A DNA stretch of 64,000 bases, taken from contig NC_009043.1 in NCBI RefSeq assembly GCF_000209165.1, positions 992,001 through 1,056,000 on the forward strand. The letters are read 5' to 3'. The stretch comes from Scheffersomyces stipitis CBS 6054 (lineage: Eukaryota > Ascomycota > Pichiomycetes > Serinales > Debaryomycetaceae). Position 1 is the stretch's first letter; every line of letters starts with the position of its first letter. The notes below the pieces were generated by a model that was not told the DNA's origin, did no database searches, and worked only from the letters and a program-made list of their open reading frames with translations. Positions 30,075 to 39,849 of the stretch are shown in pieces. A program made the position numbers and the translations under genes.

Positions 30075-31148
30075 ATGCTTTCTGTGCAGACTACAAGAGC
30101 CGCCAAGTTGCAACTAGGTCAATTACCTCTGATTGCCTACACCGCCAGAAGTGGAAGACTTCACCACCAATTCTACTCCACCGTTGCTGAAAAGACAGCC
30201 AACCCTACGCCAAACACCTCAGATAAAACTAATATTTTTGATATTAGAACCAAGGTGTACGATGAGACTGATATAAGAAAACATGACGACAATCAGTTTA
30301 TCACCCATCCTTTATTTCCTCATCCTACGTTTTCGCAGGAAGATTGTTTGAAAGTTGGTTACGAACATCGTCCTCCTCGGACTTTTGGTGACAAAATGGC
30401 TTTCAGAGGCATTGAACTTGTCAGAGGTTCTTTCGACTTTGTCACCGGTTACAAGAAGCCAAAGACACAGGCTGATATCGATTCAGGTTTTAAAGGTACC
30501 AGATACGAGATGACAGAAGGTAAATGGTTGACCAGATGTATATTCTTAGAAAGTATTGCTGGAGTTCCAGGTGCCGTTGCTTCCTTCATCAGACACTTGC
30601 ATTCTTTACGTTTGTTGAAGAGAGACAAAGCCTGGATCGAAACCTTACTTGATGAAGCATTCAACGAAAGAATGCATTTACTTACCTTCATCAAGATTGG
30701 CAAACCTAGTTGGTTCACCAGAACAATCATCTACGTCGGCCAAGGTGTATTCTGCAACTTGTTCTTCTTGTTCTACTTGGCCAACCCTAAGTATTGTCAC
30801 AGGTTTGTTGGCTACCTTGAAGAAGAGGCTGTTAGTACCTACACTCATTTCGTTCATGAATTACAATCAGGTAAGCTTCCCAAGTTTGAGAACATCAAGA
30901 TTCCAACCATTGCATGGCAATACTGGCCAGAGTTGACCGAGAATTCGTCCATGTTGGACTTGATTTTAAGAATCAGAGCCGACGAAGCCAAGCACAGAGA
31001 AGTCAACCACACCTTGGCCAATTTAGATCAAAGAAAGGACAGAAATCCATTTGGGTTGGCAATTCCGGATCTCAAGGAACCGCAACCCGAAAGTGGCTTA
31101 AAGGTTACGAAACCCCACGGCTGGGAGAAGGAAGAATTGAAATTGTAA
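30075..31148 (+). CDS. AOX1: Mitochondrial alternative oxidase
   Basis: Inner-membrane ubiquinol oxidase that passes electrons from ubiquinol directly to oxygen, bypassing complexes III and IV without pumping protons; in S. stipitis it is the salicylhydroxamate-sensitive oxidase STO1. The 357-residue protein begins with a mitochondrial presequence (Arg/Thr/Ser-rich, about 35 residues). The di-iron ligands are in place: Glu159 (FLES), Glu198 and His201 (NERMHL), Glu250 (LEEEA), Glu304 and His307 (RADEAKHR). The WIETLLDEAFNERMHLLTF and EVNHTL blocks are diagnostic. The only in-frame CTG I saw is in the presequence (codon 19). S. cerevisiae lacks this gene, which helps place the organism. Confidence 0.98.
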   Translation: MLSVQTTRAAKLQLGQLPLIAYTARSGRLHHQFYSTVAEKTANPTPNTSDKTNIFDIRTKVYDETDIRKHDDNQFITHPLFPHPTFSQEDCLKVGYEHRPPRTFGDKMAFRGIELVRGSFDFVTGYKKPKTQADIDSGFKGTRYEMTEGKWLTRCIFLESIAGVPGAVASFIRHLHSLRLLKRDKAWIETLLDEAFNERMHLLTFIKIGKPSWFTRTIIYVGQGVFCNLFFLFYLANPKYCHRFVGYLEEEAVSTYTHFVHELQSGKLPKFENIKIPTIAWQYWPELTENSSMLDLILRIRADEAKHREVNHTLANLDQRKDRNPFGLAIPDLKEPQPESGLKVTKPHGWEKEELKL

Positions 31149-31528
31149 GAATTGCTCAGGTTTCCCGATTTCTTTCTACATCATTTTTGTATCGTTGTTC
31201 ATAGTTAGGTTTTTACGAAGAATGAAGTCATGATTAGCACGAAGTTGATTGCACCGTAGTAGCCGCTGGAAACAGCTACAGTTTAATCGAGAGTAGCTGC
31301 AAGTCAGACCTGTATGGAATCAAAATCGGAGTTGCAGCAATATCAAATCCCGCGCAAGTTGAGAGACATCTCTTAGCAATATCGAGACCAATACGATGAA
31401 GTTAGGAATTGGCCGATAAGAGAACGGAGAAATATTATACAAAGCAGAACCTGGGGCTTTGCAGGATAAAGAGGAAATGGAAGCAAGGCTACGAGAAAAG
31501 CACGAAGAATGGGGGACTGGACCAGTAG
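31149..31528. other. Intergenic, alternative oxidase 3' region
   Basis: 380 bp downstream of alternative oxidase; no distinctive feature seen. Confidence 0.5.
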
Positions 31529-31795
31529 TTATTTAGGTGCGATTAACATTGATAATATTGCTACAGAGCCAAACGCCACGAAGCTTTCCGCAAAGTAGCA
31601 GTGCTGTGTACGTATTTTACGGGGTTCCATACGTTGCAGCAACGGGTTCTTGATTTCCGCTGTTACTAGAGCAAAGATAGAGGATGGAAAATAAGTCAGA
31701 CCACCTTTGTCAATTGGACTAATATTATATGAGAAGCGTAAGACTAAAAAATGTACGAGAGCAAAAGAAATTATACCAAAAATTGCAAACACCAT
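31529..31795 (-). CDS. Possible small two-pass membrane protein
   Basis: An 88-codon frame starting at an ATG (31795; a longer version would need a GTG start). The predicted peptide begins MVFAIFGIISFALVHFLVL, a strong hydrophobic segment, continues through a polar middle containing IKNPLLQRMEPRKIRTQ, and ends with a second hydrophobic stretch (SFVAFGSVAILSMLI). Two spaced membrane segments with a basic loop between them are more than expected from random sequence, but I do not recognise the family. It would be convergent with alternative oxidase and divergent from HSF1. Chance cannot be excluded, so confidence is low. Confidence 0.3.
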   Translation of the reverse strand: MVFAIFGIISFALVHFLVLRFSYNISPIDKGGLTYFPSSIFALVTAEIKNPLLQRMEPRKIRTQHCYFAESFVAFGSVAILSMLIAPK

Positions 31796-31938
31796 TTTTT
31801 TCCGGTAGCAAAACACAAACGTCGGTCTTCTGAAGTCAACCCGTTCAAGTCTTCACATGCAAAAAGAGAAGCTCCCTTCTCCAACTGTAGACTGGTAGTG
31901 TGAGACTATCGCTGTTTTATTCCGTTAGATAAGAACAC

Positions 31939-31948
31939 ATCACGTGAT
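31939..31948. promoter_or_regulatory. Cbf1-type palindrome ATCACGTGAT
   Basis: Exact palindrome containing CACGTG in the RTCACGTG context preferred by Cbf1, about 307 bp upstream of the HSF1 ATG. Other bHLH factors could also bind it. Confidence 0.4.
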
Positions 31949-31977
31949 ATGAAACGCTCTCTCTGACCTTTTTGCGA

Positions 31978-31997
31978 TGAACCTTCTAGCAAATTCT
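31978..31997. promoter_or_regulatory. Heat-shock element upstream of HSF1
   Basis: Four consecutive 5-bp units with correct phase: tGAAc, cTTCt, aGCAa, aTTCt. Three match nGAAn/nTTCn exactly and one differs by a base (GCA for GAA). It lies about 260-280 bp upstream of the HSF1 start, suggesting that HSF1 regulates its own transcription. Confidence 0.55.
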
Positions 31998-32254
31998 ACG
32001 GGTTTCTATGTTTAACATATATTAAGTTGCTTAGATCAGGACTGATAATAGGTGTGAAAAAAAATATCACGATTTCGCAGCTTACTGTCCAGCTATACCA
32101 ACTATTACCAATATAGAATTGTCTCGTGACACGGTCTACATTGAACGAACACCTTCCCGGCCATCCACTCCCTCATATTCAAGTCATACAATTCTAGATA
32201 TCATACATTTCTACTAGATATATCGATCTGATATACATACAACCACAAGCTACA

Positions 32255-34303
32255 ATGGCTAACTTCGAGGATAAGCACGATCCTATCGTTGAACTTCTCA
32301 ACTCGGGTGCTGGAGAGCATGACGAAGATATCAAAGTGATTAGTAGAGATCCGTTCAGCGATAACTTCGTAGCTACACCAACCACAGCTCAGCTCTTGGA
32401 TCCCAGCTATCACATAAAGGACGAGGAAAAAAGCAATACGAATAAGAATAGCAACGCAGGCAACAATAATAGCAGTATCAGCAATATCAACAGCATCAAC
32501 AGTACTAGTAATATCCATCACAACAGTGTAAACCACAGTAATAATAGCAATAATAATGATAATTATGACGATTTTCATACTTTCCATACTGGGGCTACCC
32601 CCATAGAGCCAACCGGACTAACACCAATGCTTGCACCAGCACCTGATTTTGTGCCGCATGCCAACAACCAGATCGCCTACATCAACAAATCCAGCTTTTT
32701 GAACCCTTTGCCTCCTATGGCTCCACTTTCAGAACTGGTCCTTCCCAACGGAATCAATATAAACCCTCTAGCATTGAACGGATCGAGTAAACTTTCTAAC
32801 GATGACAAGAAAACTATAACCAATAACAGTAGTGCTGTGAGTAGCTCTAAAAGGAAAAAGGAACCAGCTGGACCCAAAACTAGACCTCTTTTTGTTACTA
32901 AGATATGGTCTATGGTAAACGATCCAGACAACCAGGAATATATCCGTTGGAACGAAGATGGAAAGACTTTTCAGGTTTTCCATAGAGAAGAATTCATGAA
33001 GTACATATTACCCAAATACTTCAAGCACAGTAATTTCGCTTCCTTTGTCCGTCAATTGAACATGTACGGATGGCACAAAGTACAAGATATCAACAGTGGA
33101 ACTTTCAACCTGGGAAAGGGAGATAAAGGCATGGAAGAAGTGTGGCAATTTGAGAATCCAAATTTCATTAGAGATAGAGAAGATTTATTGGACAAGATTA
33201 TTAGAAACAAGAGTGTTTCCCAAGAGAGTGAACACGACAACAACGCCGTCAACTTCCAGATCCTCCTCAATGAATTAGACAGCATCAAGATGAACCAATT
33301 GGCTATTGGTGAAGATTTGCGTCGCGTCAGAAAAGATAACAAAACATTATGGAACGAGAATTACATGACAAGAGAAAGACACCAACAGCAAGCCCAAACT
33401 CTTGACAGAATCTTGAAGTTCTTAGCTGCTGTTTATGGTAACAATACTGGCAAGATTCTAGAAGTAGATAATGGTCCAGAGTACAATGATGGTCAAATGA
33501 CTGCCTACAATCCTGGCCAGCCCCCATCGCCTAACCCCTACGCTCAACAAATGTACGCTCCAATACAGAAGCCAATGCTTATGCTCACGAATCAAGCACA
33601 TGGACCTAGTCCGTCTGGTTCTACGTATAAATCTCCTAGACAAACTTCAATATCTAGTTCTAACAACAGGGATCATAGAGATAGTTCCATTACGGACTCG
33701 GGTTCGATCGAAGAAATTATAAGATCCTACGGAAACACTCCCAGAAATGGCGAGAGAAGTGGCGATGCTGCGAACAATGTGAATAGGATATATCAACAGA
33801 TTATCAACCAGGAGCCTTCGGCTGCTTCCCCTAGACATTACTTCCCTGAGTTGAACAACAGTGGAATGCCACAGAGTCCTTATGTTGGCCCCAGCACTCC
33901 ATCGAACCAACAATTTTTACGAGTGGCAACTCCTGATAATGCCAATGACTTAATGAATGGTTTAGAGCAAAATATTTACAAGCAGGGACAGCTGATTCAG
34001 CAAGTTCAAGACTGGATCCAGAAACTTGCTTCACAGCAGCAGCAACAACAGGCCTCAATTAACGAAATTAATGACGAAATCAAGCACGATTTAGACAGTT
34101 TTGATGTTAACGAGTTTTTGAATAACACTAACGACCCACTGCAAACAGACTCACAACATCAACTGAAACAGGATCCACAAGAACTCCCTGAGGTTATTAC
34201 TCCAGGTCTGAATTCGGAGACTCCATCAAAGAGAACTATAGAAGAGGTGTTCGATGGAGCAGACCTGGAAGTGCAGCATAAAAGGAGAAGAGCCAATCAA
34301 TAG
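32255..34303 (+). CDS. HSF1: Heat-shock transcription factor
   Basis: Essential trimeric activator that binds heat-shock elements and drives chaperone genes in the nucleus. The 682-residue protein has an Asn/Ser-rich N-terminal activation region (poly-Asn at about residues 60-108), a winged-helix DNA-binding domain at about 211-315 with the signature KYFKHSNFASFVRQLNMYGWHK, and a coiled-coil trimerisation region at about 325-400 (FQILLNELDSIKMNQLAIGEDL and following). After this come a long Gln/Asn/Pro-rich segment, a short poly-Gln run near residue 596, and a basic C-terminal end KHKRRR-like (EVQHKRRRANQ). Length and order match fungal Hsf1. A heat-shock element in its own promoter suggests autoregulation. 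A Sfl1-type repressor is less likely because the domain is preceded by a long activation region and matches Hsf1 better. Confidence 0.95.
   Translation: MANFEDKHDPIVELLNSGAGEHDEDIKVISRDPFSDNFVATPTTAQLLDPSYHIKDEEKSNTNKNSNAGNNNSSISNINSINSTSNIHHNSVNHSNNSNNNDNYDDFHTFHTGATPIEPTGLTPMLAPAPDFVPHANNQIAYINKSSFLNPLPPMAPLSELVLPNGININPLALNGSSKLSNDDKKTITNNSSAVSSSKRKKEPAGPKTRPLFVTKIWSMVNDPDNQEYIRWNEDGKTFQVFHREEFMKYILPKYFKHSNFASFVRQLNMYGWHKVQDINSGTFNLGKGDKGMEEVWQFENPNFIRDREDLLDKIIRNKSVSQESEHDNNAVNFQILLNELDSIKMNQLAIGEDLRRVRKDNKTLWNENYMTRERHQQQAQTLDRILKFLAAVYGNNTGKILEVDNGPEYNDGQMTAYNPGQPPSPNPYAQQMYAPIQKPMLMLTNQAHGPSPSGSTYKSPRQTSISSSNNRDHRDSSITDSGSIEEIIRSYGNTPRNGERSGDAANNVNRIYQQIINQEPSAASPRHYFPELNNSGMPQSPYVGPSTPSNQQFLRVATPDNANDLMNGLEQNIYKQGQLIQQVQDWIQKLASQQQQQQASINEINDEIKHDLDSFDVNEFLNNTNDPLQTDSQHQLKQDPQELPEVITPGLNSETPSKRTIEEVFDGADLEVQHKRRRANQ
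32431..32571 (+). repeat. Asn-rich codon repeat in HSF1
   Basis: A run dominated by AAT/AAC/AGT/AGC codons encoding an Asn/Ser tract (about residues 60-108). Such tracts vary in length between strains. Confidence 0.75.
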
Positions 34304-36964
34304 ACCTCAGTGGATGAGAATACATATGATACTATTTTCAAGGAAATTTTAACTCTATAATTAGTTCAATTCATTTGTACCGGGTATGTAAATACGAATA
34401 AAATAGAAATGGATGGAAGCTCCAGCCGCTGAAAATTCCATATCGAGTAAATAGAATTTTCTTTAAATTTTCATATAACCTTATGTTGCATACCAGCCTC
34501 ATAAGAAATACTGTGATAATAATGTCAAAATCGGCAGTTAATGCAATTGCGTTTTTGGGTTTGCATTTGCCACTTTTAGGAAGGAAAGCGCTTCTTGTGC
34601 TTAATCTCACATCTTTGCGCTGTCGAGCGCATTCAAAAAAGATACTTGATATAATACGAACAGCTTATACGTGTACTCTATCAGGGAGCTCTAAATCCTG
34701 AATGGCTCCTGGCAAGTCCGAAATGCGAACCCCTAAATGTTTATTTCGTTGAGCTGGTCGATTGGGGCTGCTTGTTTTGTATTCTGCTGTAGGTATTTCA
34801 TTTAGACTCCTAACAACCCCTGCACGCAGCTGAAGGCCAAAGAATGCGTAACTAGTCCAGGATGATCTCAATTAGGTGGATTACATTTCATGTGCTTCTC
34901 CAAAGACTCTATTTTAAGTCGAAAAAGGAACTGGAGATCGCAAGTTTCGATTGCAATGATCTAGCCACACCCACGACACCCACGTTGGTAGGTTGAGAAT
35001 ATCGAAGATTACACAACAGCTGGGAATTGAAACCCTGGCAAACAAGACCGAGTTCCAACTAATCCGGGGTCTATTGATAACCAAATAAGGTTAGCAACGA
35101 GGCGCCCGAACCATTATCAAATGCACAAAATAGAAGACCTGTGAAATTTTGAGCCTGTAGCTGCAGGATAACCTCTCCTACTGGGAACAGGATGGAGAAA
35201 TTTGCAATCGAGGAACTAACAATTAAACTTCATACCCAACAATGGAGAGGAGTTAAAGGAAAGTTTAAAGAATGGATTCTGTCTTTCAACTTTACAAATG
35301 ATTACTGACCGTAGAGAAAGAAAGCTGATTGAATATGATTTCGTGGCTAGTGAATGTAACATTGCGCAGCTTCATCTCGAATTTAGATTATTCTGATGTC
35401 GATCACAGACTTTTGGAGACCCTAAACAGCTGGAACTAGTAGTTATGCCTAAGAGATATATTAACAGAATGGGAATTCGTTTGCAGAGTCTTTTTTTCTT
35501 AAACTTTAATCTTTTGTAATATTCAAGAATGCCCAGCAAACCCGACAATTAAATTGTCAGTAATTTCTTAGCGATCAAAATGTCTAGATATCAATTGCTT
35601 TGGCTATGGGCTGCGAAAGAACAAGGAATAATTTGCGAGACGCAAGAGGAAGACGAGGTCAGTAGTTTAGCGAACTTTCTCTCGACATAAACAACTCAAG
35701 CGCTGTAGCTTCCGCATCGCTTTTCTACAAATTTCAAATTCGGCTCCTGTCTAAAGGATTGTTTTAGCTCGCGGAGGTTGGGATGTTTGGTAGACAGATT
35801 AGTCGATTGTTCTTAATGTGATTTGCGGCACAATCCCATTAGGAGAGGTCTAACTTTGGAAGTTGTGAGGCTGAAAGGATGATGTCAAATTTTATCAATA
35901 TTTTTTGGCGAAGATAACGCCAGACACTAAAACAAATGGCAAAAGGATGGAGCGAGATACACGACCATTGGCCACACCTCGTTTAAAACGATGAAATTGC
36001 TTTAAGGCGGTTTACCCAAGCTGAGGAAAATACCAGTCCATGGAATTGTATGTTTGCTATATTGATATGTTCGTAGGTTTTCGTTTAATAGAGATATTTG
36101 GTATTTACGTGATATTCGGGGGTTGTTCCAGGCGATAGATTTGCGAGCTGAGAAGCGCAAGAAATCAACCCATCAATTTTCGGCGCGCACACGCCGGACG
36201 CACCCGAATATGAAATTTGATCGAGTTTAATCCGTTTCAAATGCAACTTGCCCACCGATAGGCACAGGAAGAGAAGTGATCCGTTTGCGAATTTCGGGGG
36301 GTTGGAAGGTTACAACATGACTTACAAAACAGTAGGTATTCGATCTGCTGTTGGACACTCGGACAACCTCGAGTTGTATGAGCTTGTTCTGACACATAAG
36401 GAGTGATTCCCTGGATCGAAAATCATTCCAATCCGAAATTCATAGCTTATTGTCTGTTCTTACCTATTTGGTTGGCGGCTTTTTATTCTGACGGAGCGGG
36501 TTTGGTCGAGTCTCGGGGGTTATGCCGGAAGTACATACCGGAATTTTACCGACGGTGCTACTGACCGCAAGTCGCAAGTCAAGCCAGACAGCTCAAAGAT
36601 AAACTTCACTGATTGCTTTTATCCCTTGTCTTCTGAATACGAAAATAGCCATATTTATAGAAATACATAAACACCTTTACAAGTGCAATACCTGTCCCAA
36701 GCACAGATTGGGCCATTCTATTATACCAGCTCCCTCACAGCCTCATCTATCTAGAAGACGCATTCTCGTCTCCTAAGCGCCCTTGTCTTGTCAAACTTCC
36801 CGGAACTGGCCCAGCGCACTTCCGGAATTCAACCCCGACCCTCCAAAGCAGGCGACAGTACGGGCTCCTTTTAAGTAGACGCAATTTCTCTCGAAATCTG
36901 ATTCCGCTTCTCAACCATTTGCACCACCGCTTCTTGCACCACAACCTCAGCGTAAAGCCAGCCA
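34304..36964. other. Long intergenic region between HSF1 and a zinc-cluster gene
   Basis: 2.66 kb with no gene I can support; frames are below 95 codons and overlap. No tRNA, repeat or known motif stands out. Downstream-proximal sequence must hold the promoter and long leader of the regulator at 36965. Confidence 0.55.
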
Positions 36965-39811
36965 ATGTCGTCGGGCATTCTAGACTTGGGCATCCGTGTA
37001 CCCAAGCTGAAACGAGTCTACTCAAAGGGCGGCTGTCGTGAATGTAAACGTCGTAAGATCAAGTGTGATGAAGGAAAACCGTATTGTTGGCAATGCGTTC
37101 GACTCCGCAAGGAATGCTCATATCCGGCTGCTGGTGAAAAGGTGTTGAGAGTTTCGAAAAAGAAACAGGGTTCAAGCGCTTCAGACTTGTCAACACTAAG
37201 TCGGGAACCCGGCACCTATCAACCACCTCTGCTCCCGGCGCAGCATCATATCAAACACATCAAATTCAAGCCCCACGAGATAAAAGGTGAAAAACAACCA
37301 AGTCAGAACCCAAATCATGTTCCAAATCATGTTCCAAATCACGTCCCAAATCATGCCCCGAATCGTATCGGTCAGAGCATACAGAATATCAATCAGGGTC
37401 TTAACCAAACCATTCATAGTCAACAGATTAGTCAGAATTCAATCCATCATAATCAGCAGAACTTTCACCATAGTCCACCGAATCACCAAGTGCCCATTCA
37501 CAGTCAAAACCTCAGTCCCAGAGCACTCCAACATAGCATACATCTGCCACAACAACCTCCTCCTCTACTGAGCCAACATTCACCAGTACAGAACATCCGT
37601 CCTATCGAAAGCATACACCATCCTATCAACCATCACCCAAGACCTCCCCCATTATCCCATCCATTGCTTCAGTCGCTTTCTACACATCACCAGCTTCCTC
37701 AATTGAATCTTCACAGTAGGGTCTCTCCACAGCAAATATCGAGTGTTCCCGTCTTATCTGGCCTGACTCTACAAAGACCTCCACAACTAAGTCATCAGAA
37801 TTATCATCAACCAAACCAACAAAATTTGAACCTACAGAATCAATATATCCACAATAATCAGCAAAATGAGAAAGATAATCTTGAAAAAGCACAAACTCAG
37901 AACGAGCAAAATGAAGCAAATAGCCTGACTAAGACCGAGAAAGAGAAATTGACACAGAATAACCATCATGAGGTTTTTCCACTTCCAGAGATTACTCGTC
38001 AACCTGTTGATGCCCTGAATGAAACTCAGTCCCGTCTTGCTAGTAGACTGTCGCTGCAGTCACAGTCTATCACAAGTTTGACTACTCCCAAATATACCTC
38101 TTCGTCTATTGCTAATTTGCTTAATGATATGTCAACGCCACATCCAACGGATTCGTTCAAGAACCAGTCTTCTTCATCACTCTCGAATACCTTTAGCACT
38201 TCACCGCATTCTATTGCTAGTACTACTCCTACAAATAACCATAATGAAAAGTTCCATGCACATGAAGAAACGGTCCACAATCCAGAAGTGTTTCTGTTTT
38301 TTGATCAGGAAGACTTGAACTTGCTTGCATCTGATTTGAACAACATCGTCAGTAACATAATGTATGAACTAAACTTTGAGGACAAGTTCGCCAAGCACAG
38401 AAACGAAGGTGACTACTCCGACAACTCATTCAAATCCACGCCTACATCTCCTCCACAGCAAAAGGACGCAGCTATTCCTAGGAATATACCTTTTGACTAC
38501 ATCAAGGTTAAAAAGAGCCACGAGAAATTGTATCTTGAAGAGTTCTACAACGAGTTTTCTCAAATAATTCTTCCTTTCAGTTCGTTTGATCCTGATTCGA
38601 AGAAGTACTTCAATCCGGCTAGAGATATAATCCTTAGAAGCGCTTCCAACGAATCATTTCTCTTAGCAGCTGTTCTTGCGCAGGGTGCAAAGCTCTCTTT
38701 TCAAAAGAACAATGTCCTGGAAGATGAAGGGGCCTATTGTAATTATTTGGCTAAATGTCTAAAATTGCTTGGCCCTGCTTTGGAAAGTGGTGGTGATTTA
38801 AAGCGAGGTGCTGAGAGTTTGAACTCTAATATTGAATCCGTATTGTTGACTGTATTATTATTGACTGCCGCAAATGCTTCCAACTCAAAACAGGATTGGA
38901 GACCTCATCTTAAAGGTGCAAAAGATATCCTTTTGAAAACATCGGCAAATAATTTCAAAAATTCCAATGTTTTAATATTCTGTAAATCGTGGTTTGTGAC
39001 ATTAGAAATTTTGGCAGGTACAAGCTCTAAATTAGGTGGTACTTTGGCATCTGAGGAGGAGATAGACTCCTTGATAACCTCAGATAACGAGTATGAAACT
39101 TCCGTGTTAAAGGAGCTTGGAATAGTTTTGGATAATGGCTATAATATCATGGGTGGATATCACAATGACTGCGTTGGTCTATTCAGAGAATTGATCAAGG
39201 TTTTGGCTAGAAAGAGAAAACAGGGGAAGGATTTCAAGTTCGACAATTCATTTGACTATATTAAATTGTTCTCAGAGTTTTACAAGTATTCAGAAGTGGA
39301 GTTCATCAACAAGAAGTGCATTCTTACACCGGAAGAGTTTGATATTAAGAATTCAAAGAATTCTCCATTGGTTGATGTTCTAAACTTGGATTCATCAACT
39401 GTAATTATCAGTTGGATGGACACTACTCACCAATGTTATGTGATGGCAGCGTTAATCACAATCCTTACCACATGTTTCGGAGAGCCATTCAATTCGCCTC
39501 AGGTACAATTTCTTGCAAACAGAACTATATCGTTTATGTCATTTTTGACAATGGCGCCAGAGGCGCCTAGGCTGATTATCAAATGTGCTTTGATGATGAT
39601 TCAATGGCCCATGTTGGTAGCAGGTATGAATTGTATAGAGGAGGATGGTAAATTTATTTTGATGAAATTTTTTAGATTCTCTTCTCAAGTTGGTTCTGGA
39701 GGTGCAAGTTATGCTTTAAAGAGAATTAGCAACATATGGAGTCGACATGAAAAGGGCATAAGCGATTCAGAGTCTGAAGATGACAAGGCTGTGGATCTTG
39801 TATCATATTAG
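36965..39811 (+). CDS. Zn2Cys6 transcription factor, Lys14-like, copy 1 (long)
   Basis: Fungal binuclear zinc-cluster regulator of 948 residues. The DNA-binding knot has Cys24, 27, 34, 41, 44 and 51 (CX2CX6CX6CX2CX6C) in YSKGGCRECKRRKIKCDEGKPYC, a form resembling the Lys14 group that controls lysine biosynthesis in S. cerevisiae; Candida species carry several Lys14-like paralogues. A long His/Gln/Asn/Pro-rich stretch (about residues 95-320, with four PNHV-type units) follows, then a conserved regulatory domain (about 420-930) shared with the second copy at 44540: QEDLNLLASDLNNIV, LLLTAANASNSKQDWRPHLKGAKDIL, WFVTLEILAGTSSKLGGTL and MIQWPMLVAGMNCIEEDGKF. Target genes are unknown. It is convergent, with 38 bp spacing, with the flavoprotein gene. 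Codon 15 is CTG, as at the aligned position in the paralogue. Confidence 0.88.
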   Translation: MSSGILDLGIRVPKLKRVYSKGGCRECKRRKIKCDEGKPYCWQCVRLRKECSYPAAGEKVLRVSKKKQGSSASDLSTLSREPGTYQPPLLPAQHHIKHIKFKPHEIKGEKQPSQNPNHVPNHVPNHVPNHAPNRIGQSIQNINQGLNQTIHSQQISQNSIHHNQQNFHHSPPNHQVPIHSQNLSPRALQHSIHLPQQPPPLLSQHSPVQNIRPIESIHHPINHHPRPPPLSHPLLQSLSTHHQLPQLNLHSRVSPQQISSVPVLSGLTLQRPPQLSHQNYHQPNQQNLNLQNQYIHNNQQNEKDNLEKAQTQNEQNEANSLTKTEKEKLTQNNHHEVFPLPEITRQPVDALNETQSRLASRLSLQSQSITSLTTPKYTSSSIANLLNDMSTPHPTDSFKNQSSSSLSNTFSTSPHSIASTTPTNNHNEKFHAHEETVHNPEVFLFFDQEDLNLLASDLNNIVSNIMYELNFEDKFAKHRNEGDYSDNSFKSTPTSPPQQKDAAIPRNIPFDYIKVKKSHEKLYLEEFYNEFSQIILPFSSFDPDSKKYFNPARDIILRSASNESFLLAAVLAQGAKLSFQKNNVLEDEGAYCNYLAKCLKLLGPALESGGDLKRGAESLNSNIESVLLTVLLLTAANASNSKQDWRPHLKGAKDILLKTSANNFKNSNVLIFCKSWFVTLEILAGTSSKLGGTLASEEEIDSLITSDNEYETSVLKELGIVLDNGYNIMGGYHNDCVGLFRELIKVLARKRKQGKDFKFDNSFDYIKLFSEFYKYSEVEFINKKCILTPEEFDIKNSKNSPLVDVLNLDSSTVIISWMDTTHQCYVMAALITILTTCFGEPFNSPQVQFLANRTISFMSFLTMAPEAPRLIIKCALMMIQWPMLVAGMNCIEEDGKFILMKFFRFSSQVGSGGASYALKRISNIWSRHEKGISDSESEDDKAVDLVSY
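37311..37358 (+). repeat. 12-bp coding repeat (PNHV units)
   Basis: Four tandem copies of CAAATCATGTTC-like units, the first two identical, encoding Pro-Asn-His-Val/Ala repeats in the zinc-cluster protein. In frame, so copy-number changes would not break the gene. Confidence 0.9.
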
Positions 39812-39849
39812 CTATAAGTGTATTATTAAGTATATTACTATAAAGGTAA
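39812..39849. terminator. Compact shared 3' region
   Basis: 38 bp between convergent stop codons, almost entirely A/T (TATTATTAAGTATATTACTATAA-type), presumably processed in both directions. Confidence 0.5.

Larger units (their letters stand above)
31796..32254. other. HSF1 promoter region
   Basis: 459 bp upstream of HSF1. It contains the palindrome ATCACGTGAT (31939-31948, Cbf1-type) and a heat-shock element (31978-31997). No ATG occurs in roughly the last 200 bp before the HSF1 start, so no upstream ORF is evident. Confidence 0.55.
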
